NCBI GenBank assembly: GCA_037176705.1
Contig: CM073887.1
Location: 23,315,501 to 23,379,500 of the forward strand
Direction of reading: 5' to 3'
Source of the DNA: Molossus alvarezi
Lineage: Eukaryota > Chordata > Mammalia > Chiroptera > Molossidae
DNA: 64,000 bases
Shown here piece after piece: positions 12,790 to 25,245 of this stretch. The stretch's first letter is position 1. Every line of letters begins with the position of its first letter. The notes under the pieces are model-generated. The model worked only from the letters and a program-made list of their open reading frames with translations, was not told where the DNA came from and did no database searches. Position numbers and translations under genes: made by a program.

Positions 12790-12960
12790 ATTTGCGTGCC
12801 TGCTCTGTGCCAGTTACAGTTCTTAGACACTGGGGATGCAGCAGTGAGCAAGACTATGCTTAAGAAGCTTACATACTTGGGAGAGAAGGCACAGACAAGT
12901 TTACACAAATGGGCTACTTTCACGCAGGTGTTAGGTGTTATATTTAAGCAGTGGTGCTTG
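12790..12960 (-). repeat. L2 LINE 3' region
   Basis: Reads 'ctgctctgtgccagttacag', 'ttcttagacactggggatgc' and 'agcagtgagcaagacta' on the plus strand, the reverse complement of the L2 3' end. Confidence 0.75.
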
Positions 12961-13005
12961 GAGACAAACAGACCGAGGCTGAGCCTTAAAGTGCATTTTC
13001 ATTTA

Positions 13006-13182
13006 TAGGCATAACTCGTTTTATTGCACTTTGCACCATTGCACTTCACAGGTGTTGCATTTTTTTATAAAAGGAAGGCAAGACCCTCCAGTAGCAAAAA
13101 GGTGACGCCTCGCTGGGATACTCCACTTTATTGTGGTGGTCTGGAACGGAACCTGCAATGGCTCCAAGGTACAGTATGCCTG
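13006..13182 (-). mobile_element. Tigger-type miniature DNA transposon, copy 2
   Basis: Both terminal inverted repeats are visible: 'taggcataactcgttttatt' on the left and 'ggtacagtatgcctg' on the right. TA target duplications lie at 13004-13005 and 13183-13184. The interior keeps 'aagaccctccagtagcaaaa', the reverse complement of the block kept in the 4.1-kb copy, fused to the same terminal region. No transposase sequence remains. Confidence 0.85.
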
Positions 13183-13239
13183 TATTCTCCTGTATGATCT
13201 TGGCCAGCATTTAAAACAGTCGTTTCATATGAGAGGAAG

Positions 13240-13505
13240 CCTTGATAGCAGATACCATCATTTCAGCGGACTTCCTTTATTTTCCTGCTTGGAAACTCAT
13301 AACCCTTGCTGAAACTACCATTGATTTCTTGCATTTGCACACACAATTTAGAATGACCATTCAGCCATTCTCTATTATGTCACCCTATTTTAATTCTCCA
13401 CATAGTGCTTATGAACATCTGATGTTAGGGAGAATTTGCCTTATTCAGCACAGTACTACCATAGTACAAAGTAGGCCCCTCACAAATATTTGTTAAGTGA
13501 AGCAG
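13240..13505 (+). repeat. L2 LINE 3' end
   Basis: Ends with 'gcacagtactaccatagtac...ctcacaaatatttgttaagtga', a diverged form of the L2 3' terminus 'gcacagtgcc...ctcaataaatatttgttgaatga'. Immediately followed by an L2 piece in the opposite orientation. Confidence 0.6.
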
Positions 13506-13544
13506 TGCAGTGTGCAGAATGCATTTGACAAAGGATGGCATGGA

Positions 13545-13895
13545 TGCCCCTTTTCAGGAGGGAGATGACGAAATAGTGTGGTGGTGGAGGCAAAAAGAAA
13601 TTGACCTATGTGAGACAGCTTTAGAAAGTAAGATTGAAGGACTTGGCAATGGATTGGATATGGTGGTGGAAGTCTAGGTGGGGGGTCAAGTAACTCCTAG
13701 ATCTCTGGCTTGTACAACTGGATGAGTGATGGAGTTATTCGCTGTGATAAGGAAACTAGAAAAGAAAAGGGTTTGCAGAAAAATATAGGTTTGGTTGCCT
13801 TGGAGACATACAAGAGGAGAAGTCAAGTTGGCATGTTTGATGCCTAACTGAATATGGAGCAGGGAAAAAGCTGCGTAGTCTGCATACTTCACACT
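13545..13895 (-). repeat. L2 LINE fragment, minus strand
   Basis: Recognisable L2 sequence in reverse: 'gaaggacttggcaatggatt', 'ggatatggtggtggaagtct' and 'ctggcttgtacaactggatg', matching the L2 'aggacttggtgatggattgg...tctggcttgggcaactggat' order. Confidence 0.75.
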
Positions 13896-13899
13896 GATA

Positions 13900-15969
13900 G
13901 ATTTTCTGTTACTGATCAGTTAATAACCTATTCATTAGACAGCTGTAACCTATAATCTATTCCCATTAATTCTCCTGTACAGTTATGATATGCAATTTAA
14001 TTGCTTCATAGATCCAATTTTACTCTCCTTATAATTGTCATTATTTACTTTTTCTATCCATTTTGTATTTTCACCCACTATCATTGATCCAAATCGCTAC
14101 ACCAGTAGCATTTTCACATGACTAGAAATGAAAAAGAGAAATGACAGAGACTGCAAAGTAGAGATGGAGATTTGTTCCAAAATTTATCTCTAATTATTGC
14201 CCTTTCTATCATTTTCAGGTCACTCTTTAGATCCTTTAATAGTGTCTATCCTCTGAGTTTCCATATTTCCCACCTTTACTCTAGGTAACCTTGCTTCTCA
14301 TTTAGCTCCCTAGGTCTTCCTGACCCCAACTAGGAGTTAGGAGAGTTCCATCTCTGATAGGATTACAGAGGAGAGGGGAATCCTGTATCTTGGAAGTGAG
14401 TATGGGCATCCTTTAGCCAAAAAAAAAAGGGGGGGGGGGGCGCCTTGCTACCTTGCCAATGGTAATCAGCACAGTTAGGAGGCAATTCACTCCCTAACAA
14501 AAAGGGCTGAAGGTGTGTTTGAAAACATAAAAAATAGCAGCCCACCTAATGAAAATCCTAATTTTATGGACAAAATGTTCTATAATGGAAACTCATCTTG
14601 TGTATGAAGCAGTGTAATGCAGTGATAGCATACCACTTCAAAGACTCCCACCCCACCACTAGAGGGAGAGAAAATCCTATGCATGTGAGTGTATTTGATC
14701 CCTTTCACTGATGAAACCGAATGGAAACCTTCCAGTTCATTGCATATTGCACAGCCCTTTCAAAATCCCACAAGAGTTAATGGCTCCCTTCTCCCCCATA
14801 GGTTATCTTCATTTCCAGAAATCTCCATTGGTTTCCTCGTGCTTGATCTAGTGTCTAGGAGTGCACTGTTTCCAAGCGCCAGTCCTCTCTTGCTCCTTAG
14901 CTAGTCAGGTGCTGGCACTGAACTTCCTACCATGGGACCATTTCTTGCCTTCCTCCTGCATGCCAAATCTGATATCTGTCAGAACTCCTACTGACAGACA
15001 GCTTTCTACCTGAGAGAGCTATTTTGGTTCCACCGAAAAGGTGGCTGTCACCTGGAAGACACAGAGATTTTCATTTTCAAGAAGCTCAGAAGGTAGCAAG
15101 ACAGGGTTTCCAGCAAAAACATTTTCATAGGGAGAGTTCCTCAGCTCTTATTATATTTCTGTAATTGACACAGTGCAAATAAATTTAGAACAGGTTTTTC
15201 AAAAGAGATGTAAACCAGAGCTGAATTTCGAGTTGTTATTTATAAACGGCGGTAGTTAGGAAGTATGTCTAAAATACCATGCTTGGTTTTGTTTAGTGTT
15301 CTTCAGAGAGTCTTTGAATGTCAGAGTTGGAATGCACTGGCTTGCCTCTGTGTTTGACTTAAAATCCCCAGGTACCCATAGGAACACATTGGTTTCTGAA
15401 CACAAATCATTTCCCTCAAAATCTAAGTTGTGTTTAATGGTAATCACTCCCTTCTCACCCTTTCACTGGTTTGGGAATGGGGGTATGATGTGAAAACATG
15501 GTATTCTAGGGTTTATAACATCTTCAGTAACCTGGGTACGACATGAGGGAATGCTATAAGCAGTTCTAAGTTTCCATTTTTTTAAATTAAGTCAACAATT
15601 TGAATGGAAACATTAGAATTTCAAGTAAAATTAAAAAGTAGACTGTTTCTATTATTTATTTTTTATAATGTATCATGGCAGTGTATCTGAAAAATCTATT
15701 TGTATACAACTTTGAGTCTTAAAATTGTGTTAAGCTATTCTTTGATAAACAACTTTTTTCCTGTGGAAACAAAGGCAGGGCTTTCAAGATGTGGAGCAGA
15801 CTGGTAAACAGAATGCCCCGCAGTCTAACAGCTGGATGTGGATGCTTAGCTTAGTATCCTTAACTTGTGAGTGTGGTTCTTCTGTGGGACCCAGCCTCCT
15901 GTCTTGACATTTTATGCCGTGTGGGGAGGGAGCAAGGGTAGCTGAGTCAGTATAAATTCTCTAAAAAAA
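13900..15969. other. Largely non-repetitive intergenic sequence
   Basis: No gene, transposon end or exon recognised. It contains a pure-purine homopolymer pair, A10 then G12, at 14419-14440. Confidence 0.5.
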
Positions 15970-15978
15970 AAAAGAGGG

Positions 15979-16232
15979 AGCCCTGGCTGGTTTGGCTCAG
16001 CGGTTAGAGCGTCAGCCTGCGGACCAGAGAGTCCTGGGTTCCCACTAAGGGCACATACCTCGGTTGCGGTTTATCCCCAGCCCTGGTTGGGGTCGTGTGT
16101 GGGGGTGGCAGCCACTCAATGTGTCTCTCTCACATCTGTGTTTCTCTCTCTCTCCCTCCTGCTGTATCTGAAGATAAATGCAAAAAAAAAAAAAAAAAAA
16201 ATGTTCTCGGGTGAGGATAAAAAGAAAATTTT
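15979..16232 (+). mobile_element. VES SINE (hairpin-tail class)
   Basis: Head GCCCTGGCTGGTTTGGCTCA with box A; diverged box B region; CT-rich stretch; a long internal A-run at about 16181-16200; then the 3' hairpin TTCTC-GGGT-GAGGA at 16204-16217. Flanked by AAAAGAGGG at 15970-15978 and 16233-16241. Confidence 0.9.
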
Positions 16233-16241
16233 AAAAGAGGG

Positions 16242-17380
16242 GAAAAAAAACCCACTTAGGATGATGAACATATGAGAAAAATTGACAGCTACATTTTTTA
16301 CGTGGGAAGAACAGTGGCACAAGAGGAAGTCCTGTTTTTGAAAAAGCACTGTAAAAACATAAAGTTCCTTCTTAGAAAAGCCACATTGTAAGACCCAGTT
16401 AAGTGTCATTACGAGAAGAAGAAAGACAGGGAATATGTGCGTGCTGGGCGGCCCAGAGAACAGGATCCATTTCCTTTTATGTTACCACTAAGTCTTGATT
16501 CGGATAAAATACTAATGTGGAGGGAACCATTCCTTTCTATAGACGATTGCCTTGGGGCAAAGAAATCTATAATTTTTTTCTTGCTTTCCAAGGCAGGGAA
16601 TAGAGCACCCTGTCCAAGGTCTTTGTAGAGACAGAGTGCACTCTGGGGAAGAGGAGACCACCACAGTGCTGCTATTAGGTTGTCCAGCCTATAATCTCTA
16701 ATATCTCCATGTCTTGACTTCTTTGGTCTGGTCTCAAGGACTGGTTTGCTGTCTTCACAGACCATTTCTTTTCTAGAAATCTGACTAGTCCTGGAAGCAA
16801 ACCAGAATTGTGTGTAAGAAAGAAGTTCTACTTCTACACATCCCCACCACTCACCACTCACTTGAAAGAATATACTCCTCAGTCAAAAGAAATGAGTCGT
16901 AGAACATGTGAAGCTCTGTGTCCCTGAAAGCTATGTTTAGCGTGCGGTCAGATCCCTGCTGTGCACTAAGAAGCTCTAATTTTTGTGTTTGGGAATTGGG
17001 TATTTGGCCTTAAAAGTTAAGGAGCTTGTACACACACACACACACTTCTATTTCAGAATAATACACAAATAATGATGCAGAGCCTTTAGGTTTCAAAACA
17101 GATGCTGTTTTTGTATGTCAGATGGTTCTGTTGATTTTAAGTCTGAAGATTTTGAGGAGCAAAAGTCTGACATTAAAGAACCGTGCCACCAAGACCCATG
17201 GGCTTTGATGACACGTTTCTCTCAGTGAATGAGCTCCTACTTGATAAGTGAAGGGACAGTGTATCAAAATCTGCCAGGATGGTACAGAAGAGAACAGAAA
17301 GGCTTATCTTACACATCCTGCCGGGTAATCGGTGTCATTACCTGTGAGTATCTGAACTGGGATCTCTGTACTTAGGCTGC
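16242..17380. other. Unclassified intergenic sequence
   Basis: No recognised feature apart from a short (AC)n run at about 17030-17044. Confidence 0.5.
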
Positions 17381-17384
17381 CCAT

Positions 17385-17720
17385 GAACTAAGAGATAGGG
17401 GCTGCCCAAGGCAATAAAGGCTTAAATCTCATTGGTGGCAGAGCCTTCAGGGCTCACCACCATTTAACTGAGGCTATTGAGAGGAAATGTAGTGCTCTTT
17501 GAAGAGGTGCCAGGCTGAATTAAAAATCAAGCAGCTCAATTGAAACACATTAGCAATCAAAGGTTACAGCTACTGAGATACGCAGAGAGAGAGAAAGAAA
17601 AGTTCTCAATGACTCATGAATACTAACTTGGGAGGGAAAGACCAGCACAGACATTATTCATGTCTCCTTGAGGTCTGACTCTAGATTCTAATTCAATAAG
17701 ATTTGATAACTTGACCCAAC
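17385..17720. promoter_or_regulatory. Candidate conserved non-coding block
   Basis: Non-repetitive segment dense in developmental-factor motifs. A TCF/LEF match ATCAAAGG lies within 'gcaatcaaaggttacag', close to 'ctgaattaaaaatcaa' and CAATTG. No coding frame fits. Regulatory status is inferred from composition only. Confidence 0.25.
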
Positions 17721-19064
17721 AGTGATTTCAAGTTGATGTTTATTTCACATTTAGACCAGCTTTGCTACTAAAAGACATTTTCACTTCTCTCACATGTAAT
17801 AAAAATGAAAAGAAATGATGTTAAGAATGGGACTGGATACTGTGTTTTTCAAAACACAAGAGAAAGTAAGATTATATAAAATGCCACACTAGCAAATAAG
17901 GGCCCATCTAGCCTAATATTCTATCTGTGTTCATTCTCTACAGCTGTTATCTTTATTTTGGTCGCCATAGTACACTGGTATCTCTGGGAAACATTTTTCA
18001 GTGATTCAGAACCCATGACTTTTACAATTTTATATAGATTTATTAAATAAATGCAATACCTTCTATTTGCCACACCGAAACTCACATCTTCTCGTGAAAT
18101 GTTCTCAGTTTATGAGGGTCAGCTTGACACTGCACAATCTCTCAGTTTAGTATCCTTAGCAGATGTCAAAATGAAGAGTCTTGAGTTTAGGAAAGAAACT
18201 ATTTGTCTTGCTTACTTTTCTAGACCAGCGACCATTTAGATGCCTGGGGCCTTCCTCTTGGGATCCATGACAAGAGGACATTAGCAGCGATGTACAACCT
18301 CCCTTGTAGAAATTCTGTTTACTAGAATAGTAGCTCACTTCCCCAAGGAAGACCAAGAATATTTTGCTGTTGGCCTACATTGTTTATTATCTCTTTCTAG
18401 AAACATCAGCTAGACTTATCCTTATGCCCTTGTGTTCTATTTACTCAACAGAGATCTAAGGTGTTACTTGTTTCAAAGTGATAATATCCTTTTGCATTAA
18501 TTCTGCTGTGCAATGGACCATATGGACTGTGCTCTCACTGTGTAAGTTAATAGTTGTTGTCCATAGAGTTGAAAAAATATAATTAAATATTTTTTGTTGG
18601 ATTTCTGTGGTACCATTGAATCAAATATTGTGTTTATTCCCCCCTCCCCAAATGCTATTACTTATTTTCAGTTGTCAAGAAACAGCAAGCTTGGAAGTGG
18701 TCATTTTTACTCTGGAATGTAATGTAGCATGACAGGCCAAATTACAGAAAATCAGTTAGTTTCTGTTAAAAGAGTCATATATCCAAGGTCCTGTTCTGCC
18801 TCTAGTTCTGTCTCTAGCTAAAGTCTGCTCCTCTTCAAAGGAATTCTTAGGAGAAAACCACCCATAGATTATTTTTCTAGAGCAAAAACCAGGTAAGACG
18901 TATTTAGTTTTTGTTATTTAAGATAGAAGCAGAAATGATCACTTCACTTCTTATATTTTTAAACCACATACTCTTGAAAGAGCAGTTGATGTTTACCTTC
19001 TGAGTCCAAATACTACAACTTGTACATTATACTATCTGTGACTTTTGATATAAGATAAAAACTA
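17721..19064. other. Unclassified intergenic sequence
   Basis: AT-rich; I see no gene or definite transposon. Confidence 0.45.
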
Positions 19065-19350
19065 GCCTTGGCTGTTGTGGTACAGTGGTTAGAGGGTCTG
19101 CCTGTGCACCCAAGGGTCGAAGGTTCGATTCTTCATCAAGGGCATGTACCTGCATTGCAGGTTTGATGCCCAACCCTGGTCAGGGCATGTGCGGGAGGCA
19201 AACAATCAATTCATCTCTCTCATATAGATGTTTCTCCCTCTCTCCCCTCACTTTCCTCCCTCCCTCCCTCCCTTGCTCCCTCCCTCCTTCCTTTCCTTCT
19301 ACTCTTTCTAAAAACCAATGGAAAAAATATCCTTGGGTGAGGATTAACCA
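19065..19350 (+). mobile_element. VES SINE (older copy, hairpin-tail class)
   Basis: Head GCCTTGGCTGTTGTGGTACA; intact box B GGTTCGATTC; expanded CCCT-type pyrimidine tract (about 19250-19310); tail hairpin TCCTT-GGGT-GAGGA at 19330-19343. The head is more diverged than in the other hairpin copies and no clear target duplication was found. Confidence 0.85.
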
Positions 19351-19387
19351 ATAAAATTCCAAAACCAAAACACACCCCCCCCCTCCA

Positions 19388-19407
19388 CCACACACACACA
19401 CACACAC

Positions 19408-19441
<34 letters not shown>
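19388..19441. repeat. (CA)n microsatellite
   Basis: About 54 bases of CA with one CG interruption, just downstream of the VES tail and a C-run. It probably grew from the SINE's A-rich 3' end. Confidence 0.95.
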
Positions 19442-19444
19442 CTA

Positions 19445-20700
19445 GAATGTTGCCCAGGCATGTGGTTTCACATATGTCTCATCTATGTCAAGACTCCTCT
19501 CTTATCCCCTGGTATAAAATCAACTAATAACTTTAGTTGAACAACTCTATCTGGGCCTAAGTTTTCATTACTACATCATTTTATTTTTTCATAGATTTAC
19601 AGTTGAACATGCCTTTTTGCCAAAATAAACATTACTCCCAAATTTCCTTTGTTTTTCTTTTGTATATGTTTTTAAATGGAGGGCTTTTGTTTCAAAGATT
19701 CATTTTGGTGACAGGTAACTTCTTGTATTACACCTAGGGATACCACAAAGATCTAAAGACCAAGTGTGTATTTGTAAAGGTAAACAGCATTTTTTGCTGA
19801 TTTCAGAATATTAGTGATCTCTACCATAATCAACAAAATCTTCAATTAACATTGACTTGAATTTAAAATAAAGCTCAGATATAGAAGAATTGGTTCAAAG
19901 AGTTATTAAGCAACATAAAATGTATAGTAAGCCAAGTTATAACTAACTCCTGTGTTATCTGGGGCCTATAATTAATTTTTTAAAAAATCAAAACACTTTT
20001 AAAAATAGCATTCTGTATTGAATTCTAGTATGCTGCTGCTTTGTGTAGAACCACTTCTATAAAGTGTAAGTTTATTTATAGATTGCAAGTGACTCAAAGA
20101 TGTTACAATATAAAAGGAAATGACACTCTGGAGTCTTTGTTCAGGGCTTTTTGGGGCTCTTTTAGAACGCTCCGTTTACTCAGAGGATTGCTTTTAATCT
20201 TCCAAAGCAAAAGGAATTTCATAAATTAAAATTGTTGGCCAGATGGAATTTCCTGATTAATTTTTTAGTGTTTGGTGTTAAACATAATAATAAAAGGAAG
20301 AGTTCTGAGAGTAAACCCAATTAACATTTCATAAAATTTATTGCTCTAAATATGGCTTACCCTTTATTTTTATGGTTTCCATCTACCATCTTCCTGGAGA
20401 AACTGACTGTCTTGAAAAACGGAGTACTGCCACCTTACCTCCCTCCTTCCCATTCGTTCCTTCCTTTTCACTCTGCTTCCTCCTGTTGATTCTCCATCCT
20501 TTCACTAGTCCTTACTAGGCGACAGACACCATCGCAGGGCTGACTCTGCCCTGTTCTTTATGGATATTGGTAGAAAGAATAAGTCACTGCTGAGAGAATG
20601 GTCTCACTCTTGTACAAGAGGCTCTTAATTCCATCTGGAATCATAGACTAGCTAATAGTTTTATAAACACCAGTCATTGTGATGTTGAAAGCAAAGGTGG
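19445..20700. other. Unclassified intergenic sequence
   Basis: AT-rich, without recognised repeats or exons. Confidence 0.45.
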
Positions 20701-20704
20701 ATGT

Positions 20705-21602
20705 TCTTTCTACATTTTCTTTTCTTTTTAAGAAACATTTTCATCTTTATTGAGGTATAATTAACAAACAGAATTACAAGATATTTAAAGTGTATAACAT
20801 GACGATTTGATATATGTATACATTGTAAAAAAGTCACACCACTGAGTTAATTAACACATCCATTACCTCACATATTTACCTTCTTTTTGGGAGGGCTGGG
20901 GACAACATTTACATTCTATTCTTTTAGCAAATTTCAATTATTCAATACAGTGTTGTCAGCTGTGGTCACCATGTTCTACATTAGATGCTCAGATTTATTC
21001 ATTTTGTAACTGAAAGTCTGTATGCTTTTACCAGTCTCTCCCTACTTGCCCCACTCGCTAGCCCTTGGCAATTACTTTTCTGCTCTCTGTTTTTATAAGC
21101 GTTACTTTTTTAAAGGTTAGATTCCATATATAAGTGGTAACATGCAGTGTTTGTCTTTCTGTGAGTGGCTTATTTCACTTAGCATAATACCCTCAAGATT
21201 CATCTGTGTTGTCGTAGATCACGGGATTTTCTTATTTTTAAGGCAGAATAATATTCCACTTTATGTGTATACCACATTTTCTCTATCCATTAATTCGTCG
21301 ATGGACACTTAGGTTGTTTCCATATCATGGCTATTGTGAATAATGCTGCAATGAATGTGGGAGTACAGGTATTTTCAAAGTAATGACCTTGGGATTTTTT
21401 TGTTGTTGTTGTTGTTAGATATATACCCAGAAGTAGAATGGCTGGATAATATGATAGTTCTATTTTTAATTTCTTGAGGAACTTCCACTTTTTTTTTTTA
21501 AATCCTCACTGGAGAATACTTTTCCATTTATCTTCAGACAGAGTGTGAGAAAGGCAGAGAGAGAGAGAGAGGGAGAGGGAGAGAGAGAGAGAGAGGGAGA
21601 GG

Positions 21603-21633
<31 letters not shown>

Positions 21634-21845
21634 AGAGAGAAAGAAACAGAGAAACATCGATGTGAAAGAGACACATTGATTGGTTGCCTCCCGTATGACC
21701 CCGACCAAGGCCAGGGACCAAACCACAACTGAGACATGCGCCTTTGGCTAGAATTGAACCCGTGACTCTTCGGTCTGCAGGCTGATGCTCCAACCACTGA
21801 GCCAAATTGGCCAGGGAGGGCTCCACTTTCCTATAGTAGTTAGAT
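20705..21845 (-). mobile_element. Old L1 3' end (L1MA/MB-like), interrupted by a VES
   Basis: Plus-strand reading is the reverse of an L1 3' UTR ('ttattgaggtataattaaca', 'acatgacgatttgatatatg') running into the ORF2 C-terminal region ('ggcttatttcacttagcata', 'ctattgtgaataatgctgca'). The frame is decayed, with a GTT-repeat expansion near 21400. A VES SINE splits it at 21492-21821 and L1 sequence resumes briefly afterwards. Confidence 0.85.
21492..21821 (-). mobile_element. VES SINE nested in L1, with expanded GA tract
   Basis: Minus-strand head at the right edge (CCAATTTGGCTCAGTGG-like box A). The CT-rich region has expanded to about 95 bases of GA/GGGA-type repeat (21557-21652 on plus). Tail hairpin TCCTC-ACTG-GAGAA (plus strand) at 21503-21516. 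Flanked by TCCACTTT at 21484-21491 and 21822-21829, inside the L1. Confidence 0.9.
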
Positions 21846-22176
21846 GTTTCCATTTGTGTTCAAGATAAATATATTCATTTGGATATGAGGGTATTGCAGA
21901 GACAAACTTTTGAAAAGAGAATCTCTCCTACTAGATGGAGAAATTGGACAAGAACCATATCTTTCATGTGTCATGTCCCTTCCATTCTCAACGCTATGCT
22001 GGCCATACTGGCCACATCTACCCGCTGCTTCTGGGAATTACTTATCCTTCCTCACCCACCCCGTCCACATGACTGTCAAGCTGAGCTAAGACTCTGTGCC
22101 GGGGCTGGCTCCATAATTTATGGGATTCCGTACAAAATTAGAATGCAGAATCCCTTGCTCAAAAATGTTTTTAAGA
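21846..22176. other. Unclassified intergenic sequence
   Basis: Short interval between two SINEs; nothing recognised. Confidence 0.4.
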
Positions 22177-22190
22177 ATTTCTAGATGGCA

Positions 22191-22443
22191 CCCTGGGCTG
22201 TTTGGCTTAGCGGTTAGAGCATTGTCCTGCGGTCCCGAGAGACCCGGGTTCGGTTTCTGCTAAGGGGATGTACCTCAACTGCAGTTTGTCACCAGCCCTG
22301 GTTGGGTCGTGCAGGTGGCGGCCACCTGATGTGTTCCTTTCACATGATGTTTCTCTCTCTCTTCCTCTCTTTCCCTTCCACTCTGTCTGAACAAAAAAAT
22401 GGAAAAATGTCCTCCGGTGAGGATAAAAAAAATAAATAAAAGT
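22191..22443 (+). mobile_element. VES SINE (hairpin-tail class)
   Basis: Head CCCTGGGCTGTTTGGCTTAG, box B-like GGGTTCGGTTTC, CT-rich region, tail 'gaacaaaaaaatggaaaaat' and hairpin TCCTC-CGGT-GAGGA at 22410-22423. Perfect 14-bp duplication ATTTCTAGATGGCA at 22177-22190 and 22444-22457, so this is a fairly young insertion. Confidence 0.94.
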
Positions 22444-22548
22444 ATTTCTAGATGGCAACAGCAGAGCATTAAGCCAAGAATGGCATCCTTCAAAGCATGG
22501 TCCCTGTGTGATAGTACAGGTTCCATGCCCATGAAGCTGGGTCTGTTA

Positions 22549-22549
22549 T

Positions 22550-22582
<33 letters not shown>

Positions 22583-22596
22583 CGCACACACACACG
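22549..22596. repeat. (CA)n microsatellite
   Basis: CA array with two CG interruptions. Confidence 0.95.
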
Positions 22597-22599
22597 GCC

Positions 22600-24760
22600 A
22601 TGGCTTACTGGGCCCTGGGGAAGGGAATATTTGACCCACGTAAGATCAATCAGAAACCTTTTCTGGTTTGTTTATTTGTACCAGAACTAAGAAATGAAGC
22701 TTGTCCAACTGGGTAAAACTAGGACCTGTTAGCAAACTTTTTTCCAGCCATGTGAAGACAACCATCAGTGTGCCCAATAATCCCTCCATTGCATCTCAGA
22801 AATGCATGGGGAATTTTGCTCCTGCCTCAAATATCATCTAAGGTCCTGGCAGCCTGCTAGTTAGTGTTCTTGCACCCCTGCAAGTTCCTCTCCACTGGCC
22901 TTGAGGCCGAAGAGGTTGGATCAGATGACCTTGTGAGCATTTTTGAGATCTGTAATTCTTTGACTATATAATCAGATTCTGTAACACTGACTTCATCTAT
23001 AACCGTGATGTGTAGGAACACAGAAGAGTGTGTTAATTACTTATTTCTCTTAGCCAGGATTCAAAGAATAGTCATTTTTTTAGACCTTGATAGTGTAGTG
23101 ACCACTGAGATTTTCAAAACCTTAAAATCTGGCCATTTGCCAAGCAATTTTTTAGCAAGGTGATTCTGAGAGCTTCCTTAGGGGAAATATCATTTAGGTC
23201 TAAGTAAAAAAGACCTCCTACCTCAGGAGACCTCTGTCTCCACTGTTGCAGTCTCTTTCTCCTTTCCCCAGTCATACAGCTCCAAAGAATTTTCTCAAAG
23301 AGGGTTCAGAAGACACCAGTAAATGAATAAGGATTGGCTCCCGGCAGACCTCTTAACTGGCGTTCTTCTGGGAGCTAGTTTTAAAGGGCAGCTTTAGGGG
23401 CAAAGTACAGTCAATTTTCATGGACTGGGGTCTGGGCTTTGGTATTTTCTGAGGTTTTTAATTTTTTTTTAAATTATCATATTAGTCAGACTCTTTAAGG
23501 AAAGAAACAAGGATCAAGATTAAATAAAGATCATAAATGAAGTTTAAATTGAACAAGTAGTTACTTCCCAAATACACAGAAACTTAGAGGAAACTTAGCT
23601 GGATTTATTGTGCTATCTCAACTATTTTTAAATAAAAATGTATATAGATTGGAATCTGTTCCCATGAGAAATGAGTAATACCTCAAATTCATAAAAAAGG
23701 AGAGAGAGAAAGAGAGATCAGTTTGTCACAGAATAATATTTAAGCAAGTTATCATTCTGAAAAGGACTTTTCGTTATGTCACTTCTTTGCAAATTTATAG
23801 ATGAAAGTGCTAGATCCCAGGATGGTGAAAACTCATAGTTTCATTGCGTGTACCAAGATCCACCCAGACCCCTTTCCCGAATCCTGGCCGGGTTAATCCC
23901 CTGCTCTGTGCGCTGCCTCGGAGGTGAGAGGTTGATATGTGTCTTACTATTTTCAGTTCTTGAAACGGAATCAAATCTACCTTTTTATATCCTAAGTTAA
24001 AAAAAATAAAGCTAAAGTAAGAGCCTTAAGACGTAGTGGAAGAAAGCCTGCAAAGACAATCTGTATGGGAAGGGTCTTCACAAATGTCCTGAAGATTAGG
24101 TCCATATGTCTTTCTGGAACTTTTGCCAAGATAGTCACAGGATCAAGATGACATCCTCGTGGCCATTATGCAGTGTCACATCTTACAGAGCCAAAGGAAT
24201 AAATTCCAGACATGCAGAACACACATTCGTCCCTTCAGCCTCTCTCAGGCAGGCTGTCAGCTAACTCCACAGCACACATCACAAAGGGCAGCCAGAGCCT
24301 GTAGACTTTTCTGCTAAACTAGTCCTTAGTCTGCCTGCCTAAGGCAATGGAGTGAGACACCTGCAGCCAGCCCCCGTTCCACACCCTGCCTTCCCCAAGC
24401 AGCCTCTCCCAGACTAGAAAAAATAGGGCAAGAGTGGGAGCAGGAAACAGAGCAAAGAGATTTGGTCAGGCAGAGAAGGGGAACGGAGTCATATATCCAG
24501 GAACTCTAGCATAGGACCTGGCACGTACATTTCAACATGTGCTTCCTGTCCTTTAACTGGCCAGAAAAACATACTCCAAATGCCACTCCTTCTCCTCAGT
24601 GTTCTTCTTTCTCTTTCTCTTTCTCCCCATGGTCTGTCCTCCACAGCTGAATGCTTCTGAGTGTTTCCACTCTTAGAAACAGTATGATTCCTGTCAAACC
24701 ACAGCATAAACTTTTCAGGAAACCTCTTGAGCTTTCATTTCTGTAACCAAGATCAGCAAT
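22600..24760. other. Unclassified intergenic sequence
   Basis: No gene or clear transposon recognised over this 2.1-kb stretch. Confidence 0.45.
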
Positions 24761-24764
24761 CTGT

Positions 24765-24892
24765 CATGTACAGTGTCATTTCCAACCGACTGTTGGAAAT
24801 CTCCACCTGGATGCCCTGCCAGTGCCTTGAAATCAACGTGTCCACAATCTCAGCATCTTCCCTTCTGAATGTAATGTTCTTTTCCCGGATGT
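24765..24892 (+). repeat. L2 LINE fragment
   Basis: Good L2 landmarks: 'ggaaatctccacctggatgc', 'ccagtgccttgaaatcaacg', 'tgtccacaatctcagcatct'. Confidence 0.8.
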
Positions 24893-25077
24893 TTTTCTGT
24901 TAACAATAAACGACTCTCAGACATTGCGGCTACAAGCTTTGAAATTATATGTGGATCCTGCTTCTGTACTGTCACACGTGTTTGGTGATTGCCAAGTTTT
25001 TGGCCTTGGTGACTAAGCGGAGATGATGCCTCCACAGCTGATGTGTGGGACAGGATATTAAGTGCCGCTTTGGACAC

Positions 25078-25245
25078 ACTGAGTGTGAGATGTCAGTGAG
25101 ACATCTAAGTGAATGCATTGCAGGGCTTGTGGAAAATGCCCGTCTGAAAAAGTCTAGACTGGAAATATAAATGTGGGCATCGTAAGATGATAAGTGGTGG
25201 TTAGGACCATGAGAGTGATGGAGTTACCTGAATGGGGTAGAACTC
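25078..25245 (-). repeat. L2 LINE fragment, minus strand
   Basis: Reverse L2 landmarks: 'gtcagtgagacatctaagtg' and 'ctagactggaaatataaatg', then 'gggcatcgtaagatgat'. It lies 185 bases from a plus-strand L2 piece, giving an inverted pair. Confidence 0.7.

Noticed and set aside
21506..21853. Serine/leucine-repeat open frames in three phases
   Set aside because: Translations of the expanded GA tract inside a VES SINE.
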